Of a stretch of DNA of 64,000 nucleotides, positions 1 to 12,104 are shown piece after piece. Position 1 is the stretch's first letter. The number at the start of each line of letters is the position of its first letter. The notes beneath the pieces were generated by a model. The model was given only the letters and a program-made list of their open reading frames with translations, searched no databases and was not told where the DNA came from. The position numbers and the translations under genes were made by a program. The DNA is from Toxonevra muliebris (lineage: Eukaryota; Arthropoda; Insecta; Diptera; Pallopteridae). The stretch is taken from NCBI GenBank assembly GCA_963691655.1, contig OY829329.1, positions 79,044,613 to 79,108,612 of the forward strand, in the 5' to 3' direction.

Positions 1-1250
1 TAGGACCACCCCATGTCTCTAACGCCGCTTTGCCCTATAGAGCAAGCTTGATAGTAATAGAAAGTAAAAAAAAAAAATAATTGAAGATAAAAAAACGACG
101 GAAAGCAAACTGAAATTTAACTCCACCAAACCGCAGCAGGAGTGACAACAACAACAGGGAAGAAAACCCAAAGTAAAAAAAAAAACAGAAAAAGAGAATG
201 AACGCCAGGACAATAATGACAATAATAAGGATTCAATAATTCCAAAATTGCGTCTATTTTTTTTCAACGTTGCTGGCACAGCGAAAGCGTTTATATGCAC
301 ACCCTTTTTTTACTAGCTACTATTACATGAATAGCACGCAAATGATACGAGTAGATAATAAGGATGAGCGGAGGAGGGTAGTTAATAGCTGAAGATGCGA
401 GCAAGACGCAAAAAAAAACAGGATATCATTGGGTGCGCACTCGCTTTTGCCCGCTGATATTAAAACTAGCTTCTTACGGTTTTTTATGCCATTTGATTGA
501 AATCGTCATCATCGTTTTGTGAAATCGTTTGCTCGTTCGTTTGTTTGCCTGCGCTTGATTCAAGATAATGTGGCAACGCCCCATGCAATTATTTTTCCAA
601 ATGAATTGCAAATTATTCGGAATGATTTACCTACATTTATTTTCCTTTTTTTATTTATTTTTCTATTCAAGTCTAAACTTTTTTGTTTGCGTTTGTTAAG
701 GGTGTGCAGGTTTCGGGAATATTTTTCCACATCTACTTATTTATGATAAATACAATAAAAATATGAAAATGCAAATCATTTTTTGTGATTTCATGCTAAA
801 TTGAATTTGTGAATACCATATAAATTCTGCATCGTTTATTCCTTTGAGTTTGCATGTATTTGCAATGATTAATTAGTTTTTTTTTCTTAGTTTATGTGGC
901 AGTTGCACTCATATCAATGCAAATATTTTATATGAAATATTTTTGTCATTGTATTTATGTGGAAAAAATATTAATAAGGGAGAGAGTTGAAAGTGTTTTG
1001 TCATTGTAAAAATCGCATGGGAATTTTATTCAAATTTTTGCACAAGCATCTTTCCGATTTTATACACCAGCATTTTTTGCTAAAATATAATTTTCCGACT
1101 TATTTCATAACCTTTTCTATACTCTTATAACTCTTTTGAGCGAAACAAAACATTTTTGAAAATAAAGAAATTTCGTTGAAATAATGAAGCCCGAAAAATT
1201 TTGAATTGCTTAGACTCGAGCTCTCTAATCCACTTTTCATAGAAAAATAA
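1..1250. other. AT-rich non-coding stretch
   Basis: I see no credible gene here. The open frames are short and are made of T- or A-rich low-complexity sequence. There are several A and T homopolymer runs and no recognisable transposon end. Confidence 0.6.
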
Positions 1251-4200
1251 CTATATGGAAAGGAAGAAGAATATGTACGAAATGTTGGTCGAAAAATAGA
1301 AAACGAAAAAATTTTGTCCAGGGCCCTGGAAAATCCAGAAACTATGTGTAGCGGGAAAGAAAAAATATATTCAAATTTTAACTGTGTCGGTAATTGTGTC
1401 TTACATACAAATTCTGAAGAATTTTGCGTTTATAAGAAAAAAAATATATATAAAAGTGGCCACTATATTATAAATTATCTGATAAATACGAATCCGGAAG
1501 AATTTTATATTAGACACCGGCTAATGGTTCCCTCTATAAGGTGACGATTTTGTTAAGCTTTAAATTTTTTTATTGAAAAACAAAGATTAGTTTTTTAATA
1601 TATTTCTGTGGACCTATGGAATTTTGTTTCATTAACTTTCTAGTTCCCAAATTTTTGATTGATTCAAAAAAATTGGGATAGATAAATTTTGATGTGAAAA
1701 GCATAAATCTGATCTCAATACCATTAAAAATTGGTCGTGATTTTATGAAGCCGGAAAGGTTGAATGCCTTAAAGTGTTTGTGATTGAATAAACTTTTTAT
1801 CAATTTGTTTTAAGTAATTAAATATTTGGTATAAAAAATTCAAGTTCCTAGCAACTCACTGACGGAAAGTATTTTTTTTTACTTTTATCTCACATTCAAT
1901 CAAAATAATTAACTTTCTTGTTTTTCACAAATTTTCGAGCGATCCGTCGAACCAATGCAAATCGCCACACTGTTCCAATTATACCGCGTCCTTGAGGAGA
2001 GTAGCGATATATGGATTATCTACCTGTATTTGGCTTTAAATTACTTCCATTTACGATAATGAGAGCATCTTCAGATAGGGTGGTAAAATTTTGTTCACTT
2101 TATATAACAAAAATAATATCTTGGGTTAGACAACTTTTTATTGGGATGGGAAAAAAGAAAAATAAATCTGTACACGATTTAGAAAAAAAAAAAAAAAACT
2201 TGAAAAATGTGGAAAAATTTGGCCTTAGACAAAAGCACATGGATCTTAAACCTCACATGTAATTCAACCCCACGAATTCTGACAAACTTGGCCTTGGACT
2301 AACTTGGATCTGGTCGATAAGAAAATGACAGTAGGGAACGGGGCGTAGAAAAATGTATAAAGATCTATATTAATCAATAAAATTGAAAATTATCTGTGAA
2401 ATACGAATCTGTAAGGCTGTGGTTATGTTTGGATTTTGCTCGGTGAACACCATGAAATTGTTGTAACACCGAACACAATGTGAAAATCTATACTCACTCT
2501 CTCAACGAACGCGACATGCCCGTTGAAATGAACACCGAGCACTCCGAACACGCCGGCCATTCAGGGTGGCAATGAGTTATTTTACAAAACAGTATCATAA
2601 CATACAAAAGAGTATTAAACAAAGGAGAACATTTCGACCAAAAGCAACTCTGCAATGAACTCAAAGTAACCATCTAGACCGAGCACGAGACTAAAATGAA
2701 GATGTGTTCGACGAACAGCCATATGACGCTTGAATTGCTATCCAATCTGATGAGAGGGTAACTCTGTTGCTGAATGGAAATGAAAAACATAAATATAAAA
2801 ATATCAACTTCATTGGTAATTACCTTGCGAATACTAACCAAGTAAATTTTACCCTAGCTAGACTGGTGGCTCTCTCTAGAACCACGGCTTTTTCTGATAA
2901 GAGGATTAAAAAAGGAATTCTCTGAAAAATATAAAAAAAAGTCCGGGATACTTTTGCTCCAGACAAACTTAAGCTGAGCTCTAGAACCACGTATCGGATC
3001 CGGTCAAACGAAAATTGAATGTGATGAGCAAACGAACCATGTTTAAAAATATTAGCTCTACTGATAATTATAATATAAGACCGAGCTTATAACAAAAAAA
3101 AATATTATTTTCTATTTTAGACTGCTTTGCCGTGCCTAGTATCAAACAACGACAACTGGCGAGATTTTAGAAAAATTATGACATCTCATGGCGTCCTTTA
3201 GAACCAGTGGATACATCATCTTAATAAATATATGTAAAAATCATTGGTCTAAAAAATTATCTGAGAAACACTAAACCGAAAGTATTGAACTTCCGATGGT
3301 CTAATGGCGCCAATAAATCAACCCGTTAAAAGGGTAAAAAATATGTAAAAACGGCTACTCTATTTGAGTCTTACTAAGAATCGGGACGGGCTCTTAGTGT
3401 CTGACCCGGCAATAAGATACCTATATAGGTGAGAAGAAAAAATTTATACAAATATCAACTTTATTGATAATATTTTCTGCGTTCGGAATTCTGGAGAATT
3501 TACCCTGCAAAGACCTATGATGTACTCTAGAACCACGGTTCCATCCTCAAAAATTATCAGAAAAACATGAATCCGAAAAAATTTTGTTGCAGATGTACTC
3601 GCGACGCCCTCTAAAACCATTAACGAGGACTTGATGAGGCAAAGAGAAAAAATATATCATAATTTCCATTCTTTTAGCGAATTTCTCAAAACAACCAATT
3701 CAGAGAAGTTCAGAAAAACATGGCGTCTGACCTTGATTCTAGATTTCGTCTAGTAATAGAATAAAAATATAAAAAACATTCTTTTTTTTTTTGAAAATCT
3801 TCAAAAATTAACTTTTTGCTGAGCGGTTTTCTTTAGGAGAATGGAGCGAAACAAAAATGTCCACACAATCGAGAATAAAAAATGTCTAGTCAACTTAGGC
3901 AACTTAGGCCCACTGCCTCTTCTAGACCCAGTAGGAGAGAACGTATATATGGGGCGGAGCAAATAAAAATATTTAAAAATGGCCACGTATCCAATCCGGA
4001 GCAAAAGAGCATTTGTATAGGGCGAGAAAAAAAATAACACTTGTTTGCTGCAAGACTGTCATAACTAATTAAGTATACAGAAAAATGGCTATCTAATGCT
4101 ATAACTTGTGTAAAAAATCATAAGAGCATCTTATCAACTTTCCTTGTTAGAAGGATATATGTCGTTACTGCGTTCTACGTAGTGGTACATGGTTTATTAA

Positions 4201-4750
4201 AAACTATGAATGAAATTTTCTAAAAAATTTGGCTTTTTTACTTACGACAGTCGTGTAGCAAATGAGCGATAAATAAAAATATCCACTCTATTGGCGATTG
4301 TCTCGGAAATATCAAATCACATAAATTTTTGACCAAGAAAATTATGTAAGATTTTTTTCCTGTGAATTAGAAGGTGGAAATCTTCAAATATACTTCAGAA
4401 CTGCTGTTTTACAGTTAAACCGGATTGCTATCGACTAAAACCACCTCCTTCATCTCCTCCCACACTTTTCGCGAGACTACCAGTAAGTATTACACCGCAG
4501 GGGTTGATTCAGAATTTCAGTTCTCTATCTGTTCCTACCATACCTTGAAACTTGAATCTGGAAGAATTTTACCTCGGATGAACTGATAGCGCCCTCTAAA
4601 ATTACATACCTGATTATTCAAAAGCGTGACGGTAAGGCAGCGTCAGATAAAATAAAAACAGATAGCTACTCTATTGGAAAAATTGTATCAGAAATTAAAA
4701 AGTGCGGAGGATGATGAGGTTTTCAGGCCAATTTTTAGACCAATATTTCC
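1250..4750. repeat. old degenerate satellite-like tract
   Basis: The same phrases recur in the same order many times in diverged form. They are: AAAAATAT followed by CAACTCTATTGGTAATTAT, then a GAAATACGAATCCGGAAG block, then AATTTTACC, then a GCGCCCTCTAGAACCACG block. Good instances lie near 1445-1540, 2800-2895, 3190-3310, 3435-3540, 3550-3640, 4270-4330 and 4545-4620. Spacing is irregular, between about 90 and 250 bp, so this looks like an ancient tandem array broken by indels. The frames inside it are not coding. Confidence 0.5.
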
Positions 4751-6790
4751 TACCATTTGAGTATCCAGATATACGATTAACTTTTTCATGGACGATATTA
4801 AGCATTTCTACTTTAACTTAAATTAAATTCAATTCAACTGACCATAACAAAACTTTCTCATTATGCCACAACAACCTCATTAAACCTTAAGCATATTCAT
4901 TTGAATGGATATGAGCGCCACTTGATAAAAAAAAAAAAAAAAAAAAATTGTCATCAACTTTCATTAGAGTAGAAAAGCCAAAAAGTAGACGAAGAAGAAA
5001 AGAAATAAAAGAAAAAAGTTTATTTGAATATAATTTGCCTAATTAAATTAACAATAATTTTTGTGTTATGCTTTTCATTTATGAAAATTTCAATATGAAA
5101 ATCACTCATATGATAATAATGAGCACAATACTTGGTTTTTTTTTTCTCTTTATTAAAAAGACAACCAGACAGACGGGCAGACATATAGAAGAAAACGGAG
5201 AAAAAATTGTCAAACATGTAAGCAAGCATAGCACGTAAATAAATACAAAAACTAAAAAAAAAGAATAAAAGTTAAAGAGATACAAACAAAAGTACTTAAG
5301 AAAATTGTTATGGTAAATGTTATGAGTACAATATGCAGACTGTATCATCAACCAGCAACCATAACAACAATACCAATAACAATAACAATATAATAATATT
5401 AGTTTAGTATTCATAATAATTGCGCGCACGTTAATAGTTTTGCGCATGCGCGCGTTCGCTTTTCTCGCACTCGTGCCCCTCGGTAACCAATACAAATATA
5501 GAGTGAAATGTATCACACATTTGAATTCTTTTTGATGACTGACAACTTTTCTTTTTTTTTCAATTGCATTTCCAGTTGGTTTATTTTCATTCATTTCTCT
5601 AAATAATTTTATATATATAAATTTTTTTTGCAATCATTTCCACTAGAGAATATTTCCGCAAATTTGTATTTCTTTTTAAACAATTTTTAATTATATGTTT
5701 TCTTCTGCTGCTAGCTACTCTCTGCATTTTTCACAACATTTTACATTAATTTGTTATTTATTTTAGTTAATTTAACATTCATTCCTTCGTTTGTTCGTTC
5801 GTCCCTCTGCCCTCCCTCACACTCTATCATAATTAGTTGGCGTTGGTTGGTTTTGTTTCTATTTCTATCTGGGTAACGCCTCTCCGTGTTTTCTTAGATT
5901 GTTCTTGATCATGTGATCACATCTTGTTAACTTCATCGTCATCATCATCGTTGACTTCTATGCATATATGCAACTCATTATGTCCATTGTAATTAGTGTG
6001 TAACCTTTCCTCATTGTATTTATGAATCAAATTTGATTTGAAAGGTAATAAAAGGGTGCCTACTTATTTTATAGGGTCTCATTTGCTAGTACCTACAGAA
6101 CAAGTACAAGTACACAACTTGGAATATTGCCTTCGTTAGTTAGAGAATTTAACGCTTGCGTTCTAAATTCAATAGAGAATTTGAGTTGAGAAATTCTCCA
6201 ACATTTTTAGAAAATCTTAGTCGAATGTATTGTTCGTTGGGTTATGCGAATGAGTACAGAGCTCAAAAAATCTCCTTCACTCAGTTCTTATAACACTAGT
6301 CTTTTGATTTCATTTCTAGTTGTTTTGTTCTCTATGTTCTCTAGTATTCTTAGGTCTGCTTTTCTATCGACTGTTCTGCGAGTTCCAGTCAATTTCGGTT
6401 CCAGTGATATCATTGTGTCCGATTCCTTATTTATTTTTTTCAATTTCTGGTTGGACTGAGATTTGTGCCTCATCTTCCACAAAACAGAGTTTGCGATAAT
6501 TGCTGGCTAGAAAATTTCAAGAATTTCGAGGGGAAAACGTAAGATTTTTAGTGTCGTTTGATATCTCAAAATCTACTTTTGGTCAGTTAGTAATCAGCTT
6601 CCTAGTTATAGCCTCGAGCTTTTATCTTAAGCTAGTCATCTCATAGAGTCCAAAGCAATGGACTGGAACTTCAGGAACTTTTGAATATCGAGCGGTTGAT
6701 TGGATGGAATTTTCAATTTCTCCCACAACTTCGATCCATGTTTCTCAACTTTTCTTTCCTTTTTGTCAGCAAAAAAGAGCCCAAGGTTTT
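4750..6790. other. AT-rich non-coding stretch with a poly(A) run
   Basis: No gene is seen. There is a 21-base A run at 4927-4947 and an alternating purine-pyrimidine GCGCATGCGCGCG stretch near 5442-5455 that could adopt Z-form. The 175-residue minus-strand frame at 5106-5633 is dominated by Y, C, F and K runs from AT-rich sequence and shows no domain. Confidence 0.5.
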
Positions 6791-6792
6791 GT

Positions 6793-6890
6793 AGTCAGAG
6801 GTAGCTAGCTATAGGCTCACAATGTTAAAGTTTTTACTCAAACCAGATATATAGTTTGTTCAACGATTTAGAGCTAGGTCTCGATCTAAG
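6793..6890 (+). repeat. dispersed repeat, copy 1
   Basis: About 100 bp here align with 8010-8100 in the same orientation. Both contain AGCTATAGGCT or AGCTATTAGCT, then an AAAGTTTTTACTC-like block, then ATATATAG or ATATATAT, then a TTTAGAGCTAGGTCTC-like block. Divergence is substantial, so these are old copies of one unidentified repeat. Confidence 0.4.
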
Positions 6891-7122
6891 CTACAATAGA
6901 TACGTTTGATTTTAAGGGAAGAGAAATACTTATTTTCTTGGAGGATATCTGGTTATTTTTTCTAACGGCTAATCGTAATCCAGTAAAAACGTTATTGCAA
7001 AAACATAACTTTCAAGGCTTAATTTCTAAAAGAAAAATTTAACTTGGGTATATAGTTCAAACCTTAAACGACCCTAACTGCTTTTGTATGGAAACTACTT
7101 TTTCCGAAGATCTTCGGATAAT

Positions 7123-7270
7123 GGAGGACACTTAGGTCGCCTAGTAGTAGAGTGCTAGACTGGAAACCCAGCTGTCTCGGGTTCGATTCCCAAACGGTGT
7201 ATTATTGCTATAATAAATATTGAGATGAAAATAAAAAGTAAATGAAAATGAATCCATCAAAAAAAAAACA
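7123..7270 (+). mobile_element. tRNA-derived SINE with A-rich tail
   Basis: A 73-nt tRNA-like head (about 7128-7200) carries a perfect B box, GGTTCGATTCC, at 7180-7190. A weak A-box region starts near 7138 and the acceptor ends pair partly (ACAC with GTGT). The head is followed by an AT-rich body and an A-rich tail at 7259-7268. The 9-bp TCGGATAAT occurs before it (7114-7122) and after the tail (7271-7279), which fits a target-site duplication. The anticodon stem is poorly paired (3 of 5), so this is not a working tRNA gene. The head resembles the copy at 27348, both beginning GGTCGCC. Confidence 0.6.
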
Positions 7271-8009
7271 TCGGATAATAGTTTCACATAACATAACAAA
7301 ATTGCGGATAAGAGAAGGGGATGGAGGGTTTCTGTTCGAATAATTTGTTTCTAGTCTGTCATGATAAACAATTTTCCAAACGGCGATTCACAGCCTTACC
7401 AGTATTAAACTAAACTAAATTTAGGGACCATATCGTTTTTCGTTTTCTGAAAAACTCCTGGGCAACAAAATTGCAGCCATTTGAATAAACCTGATTTTTG
7501 ATTTTTCTTTGCTTCAACAGTCGAAAAAACATTTCTGAAACAATTCTTGGCAAAAATCGCTTGCTAACGGCCCCAGAAGCTAAATTTCCTTTCAATTTCT
7601 CAGAGATTCATGTGAATCGGTTCATCCGTGGAAGCTGTAGAGCGCTCGCGTGCTGAAAAAACCAACTTTTTATCGTCATGAACAGTAACTTCCTCTTAAA
7701 TGATCAACCACTGTACGAACATGGTAATCAACGATTGCTGCATAGTATTTATTGCTCAAAGATGTGATGTTGCAAAATAATCGTAGTATAGTTTGAAATC
7801 TTTGAATGCACTTTTATTCGGTGGGAGCAGAATTACACAATTCGACAGCTGACAGCTTCTAGACTTGCGGTGAACTCAGTAGCAACACTAAAACTTTTGA
7901 CTTTCGGCAGCTTGAATGAATGGGATTTGTAATTTTTTTACAACCTTAGACTTTATAAGTATTATATCAAATCTTCCTTTCTCTTTGTCAGCCGAACTAT
8001 TTCGGATTT

Positions 8010-8100
8010 CTTAGATACAGCTATTAGCTTATAACGGTCAAAGCTTTTACTCGGACCATATATATATTTTGAACGAAAATTTAGGTCAAGGTCTTTATAT
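8010..8100 (+). repeat. dispersed repeat, copy 2
   Basis: This is the second copy of the repeat described at 6793-6890. It has the same order of blocks and the same orientation, about 1.2 kb downstream. The SINE lies between the two copies. Confidence 0.4.
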
Positions 8101-8104
8101 TTTG

Positions 8105-9430
8105 TTTTTTTTTTTTTAATTTGAGAACAATCCCAAGTCATTTGTAGTTTGACCATCACTTTACGAGTCACAGAATCAAAGATTGAAGCGTGCTATTTAA
8201 TCCGCGAACATTTCAATTCCGAAGATCATGGTTGAAATTTTCTTTAAATTATATTAAAAAGTTTTCATTTTCTTCATACTTTTTAGTTGATTTTTTCAAA
8301 ATATTCAAATTTTGTTCTTTTAATAAAAAAACATATACTTATATATATTTCCGATCCCCCTCTAAAGAACTTATCTCAACATTTTTATAAGAGAATGAAA
8401 AATCGTGTCTGACCGCGTATGCGCGTGCGCAACCATCAACACATTTTCCAACACACAACACATTTAATAATATAGTGTTGTAGTATTTTTTATTATTATT
8501 TTTTATATTTTCTCAATACATATACACACTACTAGGAACCTAATATTGCGCCTCATAAACATTAAAGACATTATGAAGCAAGCAGCAGAAAGAAAAAAAA
8601 CTGATACGTGATCAGCGAATATTTATCGCGCGATCTTTTGCTGCTGTTGCTGCTGCTGCTGCTGCCATATTATGTACTATCTATCTGTCTGTCTGACAAT
8701 GCACCTTAACGCTTTTTTGAACGTATTCATGTATGTATGTGTAAGTGAACGCTTATCATAGAAGACTCAACAGCATCATCACTTTTATTTAATTTAAACC
8801 ATAATGAGCTTTAGTAAAAACGCGCAAGCGATCGTCTTCTTGATCACTGATCGCTAAATCGCTGAGTCGCTTCTGAGTTTTGATGACGATCTATTAAGAT
8901 CTAGTTGCAGATATCTCTACGAATATGTACACTACTCGCTCTCGATAATGGTGATATGGAAAAATCTTAAGCTTGTGTTTATGCAGAGCAGTTTTCTGTT
9001 TTGTTAGTATGTTTGAAGTTGGGTTCTCTATGTACCTACTCCACCTATCTAAAGTTAAAGATCAGTATCAGCAGCGTGTTGATGTTGTCAAGTGTTCTTA
9101 ACGATGCCCTTTTTTTCTGTTGCTGTTGTTGGTTTTCTGCTTTTTTTCTTTTCACTTTACAGTGTGGGTGTGTATTTAAGGTTTTGCTTATAGAATGTTT
9201 GCGAAAATATGGTTTTGCAATAATGTGAAATAAAATAATAGCAGCAGATAATCTTAAGAGTTTTTTAGCATTAACTTGTAAATAATGCACTTTGGTCTTA
9301 GTTAATCATTTAAGCGTTATTAAATTTAGCAAAATCACAAAAAAACAAAACAATTAATTTAAAGGAAATTATACTAGGAAACATAAAAGCGTATTACAAA
9401 TTTAATATATTTTGGAATATAGCTATTCTT
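8105..9430. other. non-coding stretch with a CTG repeat
   Basis: No gene is seen. A (CTG)n/TTG tract lies at 8641-8665 and an alternating GC stretch near 8408-8431 (GCGTATGCGCGTGCGC). CAA/TTG-rich low complexity around 9110-9140 makes short Q- or C-rich frames on either strand. Confidence 0.5.
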
Positions 9431-9437
9431 AAAACTA

Positions 9438-9600
9438 AACCTTAGACCAAAATTCAAATCAAAATCAGACCAAAAAACTGAGTAAAAATTATACTACAGT
9501 TTATAACAAAAGTCAGGCCAAAATGTAGACAAAAACTAAGCTAAAAATTGTGCTAATATCAGACAAAAAGTCAAACTAGAATTCAAACAACAAAATCATA
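9438..9600 (+). repeat. degenerate AGACCAAAAT array, locus 1
   Basis: This is a run of imperfect 9-14 bp units around a CAGACCAAAAT consensus, such as TTAGACCAAAATTCAAATC and ATCAGACCAAAAAAC. The unit length drifts and no two neighbours are identical. The same motif forms arrays in the same orientation at 16577 and 46541. Confidence 0.55.
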
Positions 9601-9699
9601 CCAAAACTATTCAATATTTTTTAATGAAAATTTATGGAAATATTGTTAAAAGTGCACTCAATAAAATGAATATAAAACGATGCCCATATTTCTTATTTG

Positions 9700-9935
9700 A
9701 CAGATCAAAAAAATTCCTCGAAAATCACTAATTTTTCCAGCCGTCATGTGTCGCGTGATACAGAGCTGTTCGGAATGTGTACATTTCAAGCACCAATCTG
9801 CTCGTTATGCGGATGCGCCCCACGCGCGGTTAGGCGAATAAGTGGGTCCGTTGGGATTCGTCGAAGCAAACAAAGTTTGCTTACAGCAAGTGCAGTTTAT
9901 ATTTCATGTCGCTTAGAAGTTCATAACATATAAAT
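9700..9935. other. GC-richer block of unknown origin
   Basis: This roughly 230-bp block is visibly richer in G+C than its AT-rich surroundings and contains GCGCCCCACGCGCGG. A 78-codon plus-strand frame covers it with several Cys and Arg residues, but I recognise no domain. It could be a relic of an inserted element or an old exon. I cannot tell which. Confidence 0.3.
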
Positions 9936-10055
9936 ATGAAACTATAGGGCGGACCTCTTACAAAATTGTAATGACAAAATATTATATCAACCATAGGAAG
10001 GAAAAATCTGACATTTTTTCTTACCAGAAAGCTTCAAATTGTGTGTATACGCATA

Positions 10056-10112
10056 ACTCTTTTACTATTTAAGTTACATACAATGATTTTGCTACACTCA
10101 TTCAAACCCAAA
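10056..10112 (+). repeat. dispersed repeat flanking the 11.4-kb MITE (three copies)
   Basis: The phrase AACTCTTTTACT, then TTGAGTTATAT or its variant, then GATGACGATACAAGCCC or its variant occurs here, at about 11351-11410 and in part at 12133-12170. The last two copies sit directly left and right of the TTAA MITE at 11430-12100. The repeat is diverged and unidentified. Confidence 0.35.
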
Positions 10113-10285
10113 TAGTTCTTGCTCACTCATAGTGAATGAACATTTTCTTATCAATTAAAAAACTAAACTACAAATCATTATGAATTTGTATAATTTTGAA
10201 AAGCATGAGAAATATTCAAAATTTGTTATCAATAAAGAAAAAAAAATATATAAACAAATAAAAGTAAATCATTAAGTAAATTTAC

Positions 10286-10317
10286 CTTTGCACCTTCTAC
10301 TTTAATTTCAAATAACA
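10286..10317 (-). CDS. possible micro-exon 6 of a minus-strand gene
   Basis: On the minus strand 32 nt lie between an AG acceptor preceded by a T-rich tract and a CAAAG|GTAAAT donor. Only one frame is open: it takes two bases to complete a codon, then reads LFEIKVEGAK and ends at phase 0. The intron to the preceding candidate exon (10385-10409) would be 67 nt, a normal size for fly short introns. The frame agrees with all other members of the chain. I do not recognise the peptide. Very short exons are easy to find by chance, so this is a prediction from signals only. Confidence 0.2.
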
Positions 10318-10384
10318 CTTTCATCAGAAATAAAAAATCAACAGATAATAAAAAAATCATGTATAAATTTATTTATTTCCTTAC

Positions 10385-10409
10385 CTTTTTTCAGTCGTTC
10401 TTTGCTTAT
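10385..10409 (-). CDS. possible micro-exon 5 of a minus-strand gene
   Basis: On the minus strand a good acceptor (TTATTTTTTCATAG) precedes 25 nt, followed by a strong donor (AAAAAAG|GTAAGG). The frame reads ISKERLKK from phase 0 and leaves one base, which the next candidate exon completes. The upstream candidate at 14429-14475 ends at phase 0, as needed. The splice signals are the best evidence. The peptide is basic and unrecognised. It could equally be a chance pairing of signals in AT-rich sequence. Confidence 0.22.
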
Positions 10410-10419
10410 CTATGAAAAA

Positions 10420-11345
10420 ATAATGTAAAGTAAATTTAAACATTAAAATCAAATATTGAATTTCAAAAAAGAAAAAAAAAATACACGCATGTATAAAATT
10501 TATGACATTTAATGAAATTATGCGTAGACCATCAAAAGTACATAGCTTCATGGGAATGAATGTGCTTTTTTGTTCCATTAGAAGAACAAGTGAAGTTATT
10601 GACGCATGTTGTTTGTACAATAGCTCAAATCAAAGATAAGCAATTTCATAAAAGTTGAAACAGAAAAAATGAACACAACCAGTGGAAAAGTTGCAACGCA
10701 TAATTTATGCAAAAAAAAAACTGAATTCTACAAACATGGCAGGCAGTTGGTTGGTTGACAGCGATAAGATGCAAAATCATTGCAAAAACTGAGTCTCAAA
10801 CTGAAACATCGCGCTAGTGGCCATTTTAAGCTTTCCAATGTGTTGGCTGGGGGGGGGGGGATATGGAGAATGCGAATATCTACCTACGAATAACTGCATG
10901 ATTTTTGCATTTTCTTTTCGGCCGCTTCAACTGTTGCTGCCGTTGTTGCTGCGGCTGTTTGCTTGCAACCAACCAATCAATCAAGTTTTTTTGTTGCAAC
11001 AACAGCCAGCAACAGTCAATCGTAGCAACAGCGCAATATGCAGAAAGACCAGCAGACGCGACATTTGCAGCAAAGCAAACAAAAAAAACTGAATGCAAAA
11101 AATTTACATTGCAAGGTGCAAAATGCAAAAAACAACAGCAGCAGACTCGAAGCGAATACATAGGGTAATTGATACAAATATGGGCCATTAACCACATCAT
11201 GGATGGTAATAATTTACAGCATAGAAGGAAATGAATTCTAAAAACCTGATAAAGCATTCAAAATGTAATTTTCCGCATCATTTCCAAGACATTTTTTTTT
11301 CTCAAATTTATGGAGAATTAATATGGTCGAACAAAGAAAAACAGA
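10420..11345. other. non-coding stretch with a G run and CAA/CAG repeats
   Basis: No gene is supported. There is a run of 12 G at 10849-10860. CAA/CAG-rich sequence at 10930-11150 gives Q- or C-rich frames on both strands, including a 125-codon minus-strand frame at 10880-11257 that I regard as a low-complexity shadow. Confidence 0.5.
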
Positions 11346-11429
11346 AAATATGCTCAACTCTTTTACTTTTTGAGTTATATCGAACTATGATGACGATACA
11401 AGCCCAAAACGAAATTAACACGAGCTTAA

Positions 11430-12100
11430 GGCCACACTGATCTAATCAAGAGTATTAAAAATCCATTTTTGAGTTTTGAAGTGACCTGGTCTTGATTGGA
11501 GGGTATTAGAGGATCCAAAGATTACCGAAAGAGGAGATTCAGATCTTCTCATTCTTAATAAAGCAAATCTTTGAACTTTTAAAGGGAAACATTCTTTCCA
11601 AACTAACTGGGCTTTTTTTATTTATTTGCTGGTGAGTCATGTTTTGGATTCTCTACTGATCTAAAACAAAAAAAATTACAATCAGTATGAGTGTAGTTAT
11701 CGCAGGAACTAAAATGAAAAAAAAAACAAAAATTAACAAAATGGTGCGTTTTTTCATTACTTTTTGTATGTAAAAAGTAACAAGTATTCAAAGTAATCTT
11801 TTTTTTTTTAATTCCTGCGATAAGCACTGGTTTACTGAATAATATAGTAAAATTAGAGACGAATCGGTCGAGTAGTTTCTGTTTTTTGTCTCCCACCGTG
11901 CAGAAAAATATAGTTTCGAGATAAATGAGTTTAAACTTCGGTCGGCCCTTTTACCTGCTTCTGCGCTCACCTGCTAAATTTGCTGTAGAAGTCGAAATAC
12001 TGGAGACATTGATACGAAAATTTTACAATAGACTTTTAAAAGCCTATGCTTTTGAAATATAAAAATCAATTTTTTGAAAAATCTAGAGCAGAAGGTGGCC
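11430..12100. mobile_element. TTAA-flanked MITE, GGCCAC ends (671 bp)
   Basis: The element is flanked by TTAA on both sides (11426-11429 and 12101-12104). Its ends are inverted: the left reads GGCCACACTGATCTA and the right, reverse-complemented, reads GGCCACCTTCTGCTCTA. They share GGCCAC and CTG(A/C)TCTA. No transposase frame is visible. The small frames at 11618-11970 look like chance. TTAA targeting suggests a piggyBac-type or other TTAA-specific transposase, but the GG start is not the usual CCC, so the superfamily is uncertain. Confidence 0.5.
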
Positions 12101-12104
12101 TTAA

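Noticed and set aside
5106..5633. 175-codon minus-strand frame, the longest in the window
   Set aside because: It is dominated by Y, C, F and K runs from AT-rich and CAATAA-type repeats, with no domain or splice signals.
10880..11257. 125-codon minus-strand frame rich in Cys and Gln
   Set aside because: It reads through CAA/CAG/TTG simple sequence. Equally long frames occur on the other strand of the same tract.
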